Assembly: GCF_030268965.1 (NCBI RefSeq)
Contig: NZ_BSSE01000021.1
Location: 62,001-126,000 of the forward strand
Length of the DNA: 64,000 nt
Reading direction: 5' to 3'
DNA from: Microtetraspora sp. NBRC 16547
Lineage (GTDB): Bacteria; Actinomycetota; Actinomycetes; Streptosporangiales; Streptosporangiaceae
Each line of letters opens with the position of its first letter. Position 1 is the stretch's first letter. The notes under the pieces are model-generated. The model was not told the origin of the DNA. It worked only from the letters and a program-made list of their open reading frames with translations, and made no database searches. Below, piece by piece: positions 1 through 7,107 of the stretch. Both the position numbers and the translations under genes were made by a program.

Positions 1-611
1 ACCGACGCGCGCAGGTCGTCGTCGATGAAGTCGGAGTCGTCCGCACGGTGCGGCCGGTCCACGATCGGCATCGCCATGGCGAGCTTCACCTTGGGCACCG
101 GCTGGTCGTCCGGCACGTACGTCAGGAAGGTGCGCTCGATCTCGATCGGCTGCAGGGTGACGGCGTCCTGGACCTCGATGGCCAGGGGGTAGACGCCCTG
201 CCGCGACATGCCGAGGTCGCGCGGGGTCACCGTGAACTCGAACCGCAGCTTCCCCGACCCGTCGAGCGGCGTCGCCTGCACCTTCGTGTTGTAGGACGGC
301 GTGGGGTAGCCCTGTCCGGCCGCGAAGGCCGCCATCTGCGCCCGCGTCTGGAACGGCTGGCCCCAGTGGACCCGGACCCGGACGGAGGCCGACGGCGTGC
401 CCGTGACCACGCCCGAGATCGTTATGGGAGTGGCCGGATCCCGCAGCGCCGCCGAGCTGATCTGCTCCACCAGCAGCGGATCGACCGCCGGGGCCGCCGC
501 CTTGGTCGTCACTGCGCTCGTCGCCGCCGTGCTCGCGACAGCCGTACCGGCCATGCCCGTCGGAGCGAGCAGGGCGGTCAGCAGGATCAGCGGAGCGGCC
601 TTACGGATCAC
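1..611 (-). CDS. DUF6049 family secreted protein, N-terminal part (cut by window edge)
   Basis: Reading the minus strand from a GTG at 611 gives an open frame that runs off the window start, so only about 203 N-terminal residues are visible. It begins with a Sec-type signal sequence: basic IRK, a hydrophobic stretch around residues 5-15, then small residues near TAVAS. A beta-rich extracellular region follows. The visible end has the M-P-I-V-D-R-P-H-R segment typical of DUF6049 proteins, which in actinobacteria are usually encoded beside the CCA-adding enzyme and murJ. No clear Shine-Dalgarno is seen; a TACCAT box lies about 38 bases upstream. The family's function is not established; it is thought to be an exported envelope protein. 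The family call is from recognition of sequence and context only. Confidence 0.7.
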   Translation of the reverse strand, partial: MIRKAAPLILLTALLAPTGMAGTAVASTAATSAVTTKAAAPAVDPLLVEQISSAALRDPATPITISGVVTGTPSASVRVRVHWGQPFQTRAQMAAFAAGQGYPTPSYNTKVQATPLDGSGKLRFEFTVTPRDLGMSRQGVYPLAIEVQDAVTLQPIEIERTFLTYVPDDQPVPKVKLAMAMPIVDRPHRADDSDFIDDDLRAS

Positions 612-657
612 GTGCGGGCCAGGTGTGAGGATCGGCGCACGCCCAGAATGGTATGGC

Positions 658-1194
658 CTAAGCCGTCCTCATTGGGCTTGCCAGGGTCGTCAGAGCGCGT
701 GGCCGGGGCATCGCGAGGCCCGCCGGCGTGCCCGCGACCAGCGAGAACAGGTGCTCCGCGCGGATTCGCAGCGCCGTACGGCGTTCGCCCGTAACGGTGT
801 AAAGGGACTCTTCAGGATGGGGGCCGTCGGCGAGTCGCCGGTCGATGAGGACCGTCAGTCCGTCGGGAAGCAGCAGCGGGCAGACGAGCCCGGCGGCGTA
901 GTCGGTGACCGAATTCACAACGAAGGCCGGTGCGGCGGAGACGCGGTCGGCCCCGAGGGCGGCCGCCACCGCGGACGGCGCCGGGACCGTTCCCACCGCG
1001 CCGACCACGGCCACAGGCTCGACCACCCCGCGCGTCACGGCCTCGAACACCGCGACGCAGACGCATCGGGAGGCGGGGACGTCGAGGACCTCCGGCAACT
1101 CGTCGGCGCATGTCAAGGGACGCGGAAGACGTACGATCTCATGGTGGATCTGGTGGGCGAGGAGCCAGCGGTGAATGGCGAGAGCGTCCTTCAT
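658..1194 (-). CDS. YbaK/EbsC-type aminoacyl-tRNA deacylase-like protein
   Basis: 178 residues starting MKDALAIHRWLLA. The ATG at 1194 is preceded by GGAGCAAAGAG, so I prefer it over the longer frame that reaches 1323. The N-terminal helix with HHEIVRLP, followed by ADELPEVL and a C-terminal half containing GLVCPLLLPDGLTVLIDRRL, matches the YbaK/ProX fold. Members of that fold hydrolyse misacylated tRNAs in trans. The order of hydrophobic strands fits, but I cannot confirm the catalytic lysine, so a non-enzymatic relative is possible. The gene is divergent from the CCA-adding enzyme gene and close to it, which fits a role in tRNA quality control. Confidence 0.6.
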   Translation of the reverse strand: MKDALAIHRWLLAHQIHHEIVRLPRPLTCADELPEVLDVPASRCVCVAVFEAVTRGVVEPVAVVGAVGTVPAPSAVAAALGADRVSAAPAFVVNSVTDYAAGLVCPLLLPDGLTVLIDRRLADGPHPEESLYTVTGERRTALRIRAEHLFSLVAGTPAGLAMPRPRALTTLASPMRTA

Positions 1195-1297
1195 CTCTTT
1201 GCTCCTTGCCTCGTCCCAGAGCCCCCGGCCCAGCCGTAAGAGGTGATCGCAGGATGTCGGGGGAAACCTGTTCCGTGACCGAAGGACGTACCCAGCC

Positions 1298-2734
1298 TTG
1301 TCCGTTTCAAATCTGAGCGACATTCAGAAACGCGCCGTGGACGACCTGTTCCGGCGGATCGCTCCGGTCGCCGACGAACTCGGCGAGATGTTCGCCGCGC
1401 GCGGCCACGAGCTGGCCCTCGTCGGCGGGTCGGTCCGCGACGTCTTCCTCGGCCGGATCGGGAACGACCTCGACCTGACCACGGACGCCAGGCCCGAGCA
1501 GGTGCTGGAGATCGTCAAGGACTGGGCGGACGCCATCTGGACGATCGGGATCGAGTTCGGCACCGTGGGTGTCCGCAAGGGCGGCTGGCTGCTGGAGATC
1601 ACCACCTATCGCGACGAGTCGTACGACCGCGCCTCCCGGAAGCCCGACGTGGCGTACGGCGACACGCTGGACGGCGACCTGGCCCGGCGGGACTTCGCGG
1701 TCAACGCGATGGCGGTGCGGCTGCCCGGCCACGAGTTCGTGGACCCGCACGGCGGGCTGTCGGACCTGATGGCCAAGGTGCTGCGGACCCCGGGCACGCC
1801 GGAGCAGTCCTTCGACGACGACCCGCTGCGGATGCTGCGCGCCGCGCGGTTCGCCTCCCAGCTCGGGTTCACGGTCGACCCGAAGGCCGTGGAGGCGATG
1901 ACGGAGATGGCCGGGCGCATCGAGATCGTCTCGGCCGAGCGGATCCGCGACGAGCTGGACAAGCTGATCTCGGGCGGGCATCCCCGCGAGGGCCTGTCGA
2001 TCCTCGTGGAGACCGGACTGGCCGCGCACGTCCTGCCCGAGCTGCCGAAGCTCCGCCTGGAGATCGACGAGCACCACCGGCACAAGGACGTCTACGAGCA
2101 CACGCTGATCGTCCTGGAGCAGGCGATCGGGCTGGAGGAGGCCGGCCCCGACCGCGTCCTGCGCTGGGCCGCGCTGCTGCACGACGTGGGTAAGCCCAAG
2201 ACCCGCAGGAACGAGCCCGGCGGCCGGGTGTCCTTCCACCACCACGAGGTCGTCGGCGCCCAGATGGCCAAGAAGCGCCTGGCGGAGCTGCGGTTCCCCA
2301 AGGACGTCGTGTCCGACGTGTCCCGGCTGGTGGAGCTGCACCTGCGCTTCCACGGCTACGGCTCGGGCGAGTGGACCGACAGCGCCGTGCGGCGCTACGT
2401 CCGCGACGGGGGGCACCTGCTCGACCGGCTGCACAAGCTCACCCGGGCCGACTGCACCACCCGCAACAAGCGCAAGGCCGCCGCGCTGTCGCGGACGTAC
2501 AACCAGCTCGAGGAGCGCATCGCCCGGCTCGCCGACGAGGAGGAGCTCGCCAAGATCCGTCCCGAGCTCGACGGCAACGAGATCCAGGAGATCCTCGGCA
2601 TCTCCCCGGGGCCGGTCGTCGGCCGCGCGTACAAGCACATGCTGGAGGTCCGGATGGACCAGGGCGTGATCGGCAAGGAGGCGGCCCGCGAGGAGCTGCT
2701 CATCTGGGCCAGGGCGCAGAACGTCCTGCCCTGA
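1298..2734 (+). CDS. cca: CCA tRNA nucleotidyltransferase
   Basis: 478 residues. The enzyme adds or repairs the 3'-CCA end of tRNAs using CTP and ATP. The N-terminal nucleotidyltransferase motif LVGGSVRDVFLGR followed by DLDLTTDARPEQ gives the GG-VRD and DxD signature of class II enzymes (about residues 41-70). The RRDFAVNAMAV segment is the second conserved motif. An HD phosphohydrolase-like domain is visible near residue 290 (HDVGKPKTR), as in the actinobacterial PcnA/Cca architecture. The start is a TTG, preceded by GAAGGA 11 nt upstream; no better in-frame start exists. Often named pcnA in mycobacteria. It is divergent from the YbaK-like gene. Confidence 0.92.
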   Translation: MSVSNLSDIQKRAVDDLFRRIAPVADELGEMFAARGHELALVGGSVRDVFLGRIGNDLDLTTDARPEQVLEIVKDWADAIWTIGIEFGTVGVRKGGWLLEITTYRDESYDRASRKPDVAYGDTLDGDLARRDFAVNAMAVRLPGHEFVDPHGGLSDLMAKVLRTPGTPEQSFDDDPLRMLRAARFASQLGFTVDPKAVEAMTEMAGRIEIVSAERIRDELDKLISGGHPREGLSILVETGLAAHVLPELPKLRLEIDEHHRHKDVYEHTLIVLEQAIGLEEAGPDRVLRWAALLHDVGKPKTRRNEPGGRVSFHHHEVVGAQMAKKRLAELRFPKDVVSDVSRLVELHLRFHGYGSGEWTDSAVRRYVRDGGHLLDRLHKLTRADCTTRNKRKAAALSRTYNQLEERIARLADEEELAKIRPELDGNEIQEILGISPGPVVGRAYKHMLEVRMDQGVIGKEAAREELLIWARAQNVLP

Positions 2735-2781
2735 TCCGGGCGTGATCGCCTCGTAGGGTGAGGGCGTGGACGGTCGCCGCC

Positions 2782-4083
2782 TCAGGCGCTCTTTGACGTC
2801 CCCACGGAGGCCGGACTGGGCGTCGGGACGATCAGGCGGTATCCCAGCGCCCCCAGCGCGTACACCGCCGTGATGACCGCGAGAGCGGCGTACGACTTGC
2901 CGTTCGGCGGGAGCAGCGCCGCGGCGATCACCGCGCCCAGCACGGTCATCCCGTTGAAGAGCATGTCGTAGATCGAGAACACCCGGCCGAGATAGACGTC
3001 GTCGATGTCCCGTTGCACCACCGTGTCGGTGCAGATCTTGATGCTCTGGCCGCCCACGCCGAGCACGAACCCGCCGGCGAGGAACCCCCACTGGTGGAAC
3101 GGCAGGCAGAGCAGCAGCTCCAGCAGGCCGCAAGCGGCGAGCATGGCCGGGACCCAGTTCTCGATGCCGAACCGCTCGCTCGCCCACGGCGTGATCAGCG
3201 CGGCGGCGAAGTATCCCGCTCCCGAGGTCACCAGCACCATCGTGATGCCCCGGAGCGCGACCTCCGTGTCGGTGGTGAAGTAGTAGCGATAGATCATGAC
3301 CACCAGCGCGATGGACATGCCGTACAGGAGCCGGTGGGTTCCCAGGGCGCCGAGCGCGGCGGCCGCCGACCGCCGGGACACGATGTGCCGGGCCCCGTCG
3401 ACCAGGCCGGTCACCACATCGCGCACCACCTCGTGCGCCGGCGGCCGCGACGGGTCGTACGGCGGGCCGAGCAGCTCGCGGCGCATGGTCCGCGCGATCA
3501 GCGCGCTGAGCCCGAAGACGACGCCGGACGTGACGAGCAGCAGCGCCGTGCCGGACGCGTCCGCGCCGTAGGCGGTGCGGAGCAGGAAGCCGACGCCCGC
3601 GCCGACGAAGGTCACGACCGTGCCCGAGGTCGGCGTCACCGAGTTGGCGATCATGAGTCGGTCGGCCGGCACGACATGGGGAAGTGACGCGCCGAGCGCG
3701 GCGAGGAAGAAGCGGTTGACGCCGAGCACGGCGAGCGCCGCGGCGTAGAAGACGGTGTCGGAGGCGCCGGCGACCAGGAAGGCCGCGGTCAGGACGAGCA
3801 GTGTGCCCCGCACGATCGGCGCCACGACCAGGATCTGCCGCCGGGACCAGCGGTCGATGAACACCCCGACGAACGGCCCGAGCACGCTGTACGGCAGGAG
3901 CAGCACGGCCAGACCGGCGGCGATCGCCGTGGCCGTGGCCTGCTTCTCGGGGCTGAAGAAGGTGTAGCCGCCGACGGCGAACTGGAAGATTCCGTCGGAG
4001 AACTGCGACACCAGACGGGTTCCGAAGAGCCGCCTGAAGTCCCGCCCCCGCAGGACCACACGCAGATCTGAGACGTAGGACAC
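2782..4083 (-). CDS. MFS transporter
   Basis: 433 residues from GTG 4083, with about 10-12 hydrophobic segments and the MFS loop motif FIDRWSRRQIL (G-x-x-x-D-R-x-x-R type) between helices 2 and 3. Likely an inner-membrane exporter of the drug/macrolide efflux (MFS_3-like) group; the substrate is unknown. I chose GTG 4083 over ATG 4110 because a TAGGCT box lies exactly 7 nt before the GTG, the leaderless-promoter spacing seen repeatedly in this window, whereas the ATG has no ribosome site. The gene is divergent from idi, and the two promoters share about 100 bp. Confidence 0.8.
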   Translation of the reverse strand: MSYVSDLRVVLRGRDFRRLFGTRLVSQFSDGIFQFAVGGYTFFSPEKQATATAIAAGLAVLLLPYSVLGPFVGVFIDRWSRRQILVVAPIVRGTLLVLTAAFLVAGASDTVFYAAALAVLGVNRFFLAALGASLPHVVPADRLMIANSVTPTSGTVVTFVGAGVGFLLRTAYGADASGTALLLVTSGVVFGLSALIARTMRRELLGPPYDPSRPPAHEVVRDVVTGLVDGARHIVSRRSAAAALGALGTHRLLYGMSIALVVMIYRYYFTTDTEVALRGITMVLVTSGAGYFAAALITPWASERFGIENWVPAMLAACGLLELLLCLPFHQWGFLAGGFVLGVGGQSIKICTDTVVQRDIDDVYLGRVFSIYDMLFNGMTVLGAVIAAALLPPNGKSYAALAVITAVYALGALGYRLIVPTPSPASVGTSKSA

Positions 4084-4187
4084 GTGCGACAGCCTACGCG
4101 CGGCTGTCATATGGGCACATCAGGATCATCCCTGACCCGCCCCTGATGATATTCACGGTTCAAGCGGACTCGACGGACATGACCCCG

Positions 4188-4201
4188 TAACCTCGGTCGT
4201 G
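4188..4201 (+). promoter_or_regulatory. leaderless promoter of idi (-10 box)
   Basis: TAACCT at 4188-4193 is followed by 7 nt and then the GTG start of idi. This spacing places the transcript start on or next to the first base of the start codon. No convincing -35 element is visible. Confidence 0.55.
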
Positions 4202-4782
4202 TGAGCAATGACGAACATGTCGTGCTGGTCGACGGCGCGGGAAACCCCATGGGCACGGCCCCGAAGGCCGAGGTGCACGGCACCGACACGCCGTTGCACC
4301 TTGCGTTCTCCAGCTACGTCTTCGGCCGTGAGGGACGGCTGCTGCTCTCCCAGAGGGCTGGGCACAAGCAGACCTGGCCGGCGCAGTGGACGAACAGCTG
4401 CTGTGGGCATCCGCTTCCGGGCGAGCCACTTCCCTCCGCGGTGATCAGGCGGCTGAAGTACGAGCTCGGCCTCGTCGTCGAGAGTGTGGATCTCCTGCTG
4501 CCCCGGTTCGCGTACCGGGCGGTCATGGACAACGGGATCGTCGAGAACGAGCTGTGCCCGGTTTACCGGGTGATCGTCTCGGCGGAGCCGGCGCCCAATC
4601 CCGAGGAGGTCGACGCGGTCCGCTGGATGCCCTGGAAGCAGTTCGCCGACACGGTGCTGAGCGGAGAGCTGGACATCTCGCCCTGGGCGCGGGAACAGGT
4701 GCCGCAGCTCGTGGCGCTCGGACCGGACCCGCTCGCCTGGCCCGTCGGCGACCCGGCCGACCTGCCCGCCGCCGTACGGTGA
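4201..4782 (+). CDS. idi: isopentenyl-diphosphate delta-isomerase, type I
   Basis: 193 residues. Interconverts isopentenyl and dimethylallyl diphosphate for isoprenoid synthesis. The Nudix-like fold carries the type I signature: LSQRAGHKQTWPAQWTNSCCGHP holds the catalytic cysteine (NSCCGHP), and a second conserved patch around ENELCPVYRV supplies the catalytic acidic residue. Length matches the family (about 180-200). The GTG start appears leaderless (TAACCT 7 nt upstream). The gene is convergent with ino1, and a strong hairpin lies between them. Confidence 0.93.
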   Translation: MSNDEHVVLVDGAGNPMGTAPKAEVHGTDTPLHLAFSSYVFGREGRLLLSQRAGHKQTWPAQWTNSCCGHPLPGEPLPSAVIRRLKYELGLVVESVDLLLPRFAYRAVMDNGIVENELCPVYRVIVSAEPAPNPEEVDAVRWMPWKQFADTVLSGELDISPWAREQVPQLVALGPDPLAWPVGDPADLPAAVR

Positions 4783-4798
4783 CCCACACAAACGAAGA

Positions 4799-4825
4799 CG
4801 CCCCGGCTCACGACGAGCCGGGGCG
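4799..4825. terminator. bidirectional terminator between idi and ino1
   Basis: Perfect 11-bp stem (CGCCCCGGCTC / GAGCCGGGGCG) with a 5-nt loop, lying between two convergent genes. On the minus strand it is followed by a moderately T-rich run, so it fits ino1 best, but it can serve both directions. Confidence 0.8.
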
Positions 4826-4830
4826 GTGCG

Positions 4831-5910
4831 TCAGCGCTCGAACTCGCCGCGGATGAACTTCTCCACGGCCTCGCGGGCGGCGTCGTCGGAGTACTGCTCC
4901 GGCGGGGACTTCATGAAGTACGACGAAGCCGACAGCAGCGGGCCGCCGATGCCCCGGTCCAGAGCGATCTTGGCGGCGCGGACCGCGTCGATGATGATGC
5001 CCGCGGAGTTGGGGGAGTCCCAGACCTCCAGCTTGTACTCCAGGTTGAGCGGAGTGTCGCCGAACGACCTGCCCTCCAGGCGGACGTAGGCCCACTTGCG
5101 GTCGTCGAGCCACGGCACGTGGTCGGACGGCCCGATGTGGACGTCGGCCTTGGCCATCTCGTGCGGGATCTGCGAGGTGACCGACTGCGTCTTGGAGATC
5201 TTCTTCGACTGGAGCCGCTTGCGCTCCAGCATGTTCATGAAGTCCATGTTGCCGCCGAAGTTGAGCTGGTACGTGCGCAGCAGCTCGACGCCGCGGTCCT
5301 CGAACAGCTTGGCCATCACGCGGTGCGTGATGGTGGCGCCCACCTGGGACTTGATGTCGTCGCCGACGATCGGCACGCCCGCCTCGGTGAACTTGGCCGC
5401 CCACTCGGGGTCGGACGCGATGAACACCGGGAGCGCGTTCACGAACGCCACCTTGGCGTCGATCGCGCACTGGGCGTAGAACCGGTCGGCCTCCTCGGAA
5501 CCCACGGGCAGGTAGGACACCAGGACGTCGACCTGGGCGTCTTTCAGAGCCTGGACGACGTCGACCGGCTGCTCGTCGGACTCCTCGATGATCTCGCGGT
5601 AGTACTCGCCGAGACCGTCGAAGGTGTGCCCGCGCTGAACGGTGACGCCCAGGGGCGGCACGTCGCAGATCTTGATCGTGTTGTTCTCGGAGGCCACGAT
5701 CGCCTCAGAGAGGTCGCGGCCGACCTTCTTGGCGTCCACGTCGAAAGCGGCGACGAACTCGACGTCGCCGACGTGGTAGTCCCCGAACTTCACGTGCATC
5801 AGGCCCGGCACTCGGCTGGCCGGGTCGGCGTCCTTGTAGTAGTGGACACCCTGCACCAGTGACGCGGCACAGTTCCCCACACCCACGATGGCTACGCGCA
5901 CCGAACCCAT
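4831..5910 (-). CDS. ino1: inositol-3-phosphate synthase
   Basis: 359 residues. Converts glucose 6-phosphate to 1L-myo-inositol 1-phosphate, feeding phosphatidylinositol and mycothiol synthesis. The N-terminal Rossmann motif [13 protein letters not shown] binds NAD. The conserved [14 protein letters not shown] and [15 protein letters not shown] segments, then the [10 protein letters not shown] patch, are family hallmarks. The ATG at 5910 follows AAAGGAG with good spacing; the upstream in-frame extension is non-coding. Only 13 nt separate it from the padR stop, so the two are almost certainly one operon and ino1 should be controlled by the operator upstream of padR. The arrangement matches Rv0047c-Rv0046c of M. 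tuberculosis. Confidence 0.95.
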   Translation of the reverse strand: MGSVRVAIVGVGNCAASLVQGVHYYKDADPASRVPGLMHVKFGDYHVGDVEFVAAFDVDAKKVGRDLSEAIVASENNTIKICDVPPLGVTVQRGHTFDGLGEYYREIIEESDEQPVDVVQALKDAQVDVLVSYLPVGSEEADRFYAQCAIDAKVAFVNALPVFIASDPEWAAKFTEAGVPIVGDDIKSQVGATITHRVMAKLFEDRGVELLRTYQLNFGGNMDFMNMLERKRLQSKKISKTQSVTSQIPHEMAKADVHIGPSDHVPWLDDRKWAYVRLEGRSFGDTPLNLEYKLEVWDSPNSAGIIIDAVRAAKIALDRGIGGPLLSASSYFMKSPPEQYSDDAAREAVEKFIRGEFER

Positions 5911-5923
5911 CGCACTCGCTCCT

Positions 5924-6562
5924 TTACTTATCTTCTTCGGGCGTGTCCGCCCTATTGGTTCCGTCCTGTACGGCATGCGGTCGTTCTGTGGTCGTGCTCG
6001 GGTCCTCGCGGGCCGTGGTGCCGCGCCGTTCGGAGTCGATCAGCTCGTTCAGCCAGCGGACCTCGCGCTCGACGGACTCGAGCCCGTGGCGCTGCAGCTC
6101 CAGCGTGTAGCTGTCGAGCCGCTCCCTCGTCCGGGCGAGAGCCGTGCGGACACTGTCCAGACGCTCTTCCAGGCGGCTGCGGCGGCCTTCGAGGATGCGC
6201 AGGCGTACCTCCGCCTCCGTGTGCCGGAAGAAGGCGAAGCGGATGCCGAAGCTCTCGTCCTCCCAGGCGGACGGGCCCGCCTGGGTGAGCAGCTCGTGCA
6301 GCCGTTCCTTGCCTTCGGCGGTCAGCTTGTACACGATCTTCGACCTGCGGCCGATGACCGTGTCCTCCGGCGGCTCCTCTTCGGTGATGAGACCGTCGTT
6401 GAGCAGCGCCCTGAGGCAGGGGTACAGCGAGCCGTAGGAGAACGCGCGGAACATCCCGAGCAGGGTGTTGAGCCGTTTTCGCAGCTCGTACCCATGCAAG
6501 GGGGTTTCGTGTAGCGAGCCAAGGACGGCGAGCTCCAGCATGCCACCACGTTGGCCGGTCAC
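5924..6562 (-). CDS. PadR family transcriptional regulator
   Basis: 212 residues. The N-terminal winged helix-turn-helix (about residues 8-95: [55 protein letters not shown]) is a textbook PadR domain. The C-terminal half is predicted coiled coil ([20 protein letters not shown]), as in dimerising AphA-like PadR proteins. GTG 6562 follows AAGGGGGT at good spacing; an ATG seven codons in is an alternative. It sits directly ahead of ino1 on the same strand and probably represses its own operon by binding the palindrome at 6584-6610. The effector is unknown. Confidence 0.9.
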   Translation of the reverse strand: MTGQRGGMLELAVLGSLHETPLHGYELRKRLNTLLGMFRAFSYGSLYPCLRALLNDGLITEEEPPEDTVIGRRSKIVYKLTAEGKERLHELLTQAGPSAWEDESFGIRFAFFRHTEAEVRLRILEGRRSRLEERLDSVRTALARTRERLDSYTLELQRHGLESVEREVRWLNELIDSERRGTTAREDPSTTTERPHAVQDGTNRADTPEEDK

Positions 6563-6583
6563 CGGAACACCCCCTTGTATCTC

Positions 6584-6610
6584 GCAGATGTATCGAGTCG
6601 ATACATCTGC
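6584..6610. promoter_or_regulatory. PadR-type operator palindrome upstream of padR-ino1
   Basis: Perfect 13-bp inverted repeat around one central base; the core reads ATGTATCGA, one spacer base, TCGATACAT. ATGTAT-type dyads are typical PadR operators. It lies about 22 bp upstream of the padR GTG and is the only dyad of this size in the 400-bp intergenic region. Confidence 0.75.
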
Positions 6611-6688
6611 AGGATACGTCCGGCTGGCATACCGTGCAACGCGTCAAGCGCGGGGCGCGATCCGGTAAAGAGCCGTAATCTGTGTCAC

Positions 6689-7093
6689 ATGCGGTCAGAC
6701 TGGACGGCCAGTTTTTCCGGACGTGTGGAGCGGACGGCGTTCTCGCCGGTCCGCCGTGGCCGCATGGGGGCGCGCGTCACCCGACCCCGCGGGAAATACA
6801 CCCCTTTTCGCGCGTCCGACGCCGATGTGACCAAGATCACGTCCGGCTTCGCGGACCGGCGGGGACGATCGGCGGCCAGGATGAAAGCCCCATCAGCCCT
6901 TCCTGAGACCCCTCCGGAATACGGTGAATCCCGCGACCGTGTGGTCCGGGTCTGCCATCGTTGGGGCTGGAACCACAGGCGCGTCGCGCTCGTCCCCAGT
7001 ACGGGCGACGACCCTCCGGTTCAGGGCGGTCTTCACCTCAGGGAGATACGCTCAACCGCCCGTCGGCCGACGCCGCCGACATTCCCCCGATGA
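6689..7093 (+). CDS. possible leaderless ORF upstream of ponA (uncertain)
   Basis: 134 codons, basic, not recognised. The reason to list it is the sequence TAATCT at 6676-6681 exactly 7 nt before its ATG, the leaderless layout found at many real genes here. The predicted protein is arginine- and proline-rich, has no visible domain and could be non-coding 5' sequence. It ends 14 nt before the ponA GTG. A second -10-like box, TACGCT near 7048, would serve ponA itself. The rest of the 6611-7107 gap shows nothing else. Confidence 0.25.
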   Translation: MRSDWTASFSGRVERTAFSPVRRGRMGARVTRPRGKYTPFRASDADVTKITSGFADRRGRSAARMKAPSALPETPPEYGESRDRVVRVCHRWGWNHRRVALVPSTGDDPPVQGGLHLREIRSTARRPTPPTFPR

Positions 7094-7107
7094 CTGAACG
7101 AGGACGC

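Noticed and set aside
1307-3187. Long minus-strand frame over cca
   Set aside because: Codon-bias shadow; the sequence is low complexity and the plus-strand enzyme is unambiguous.
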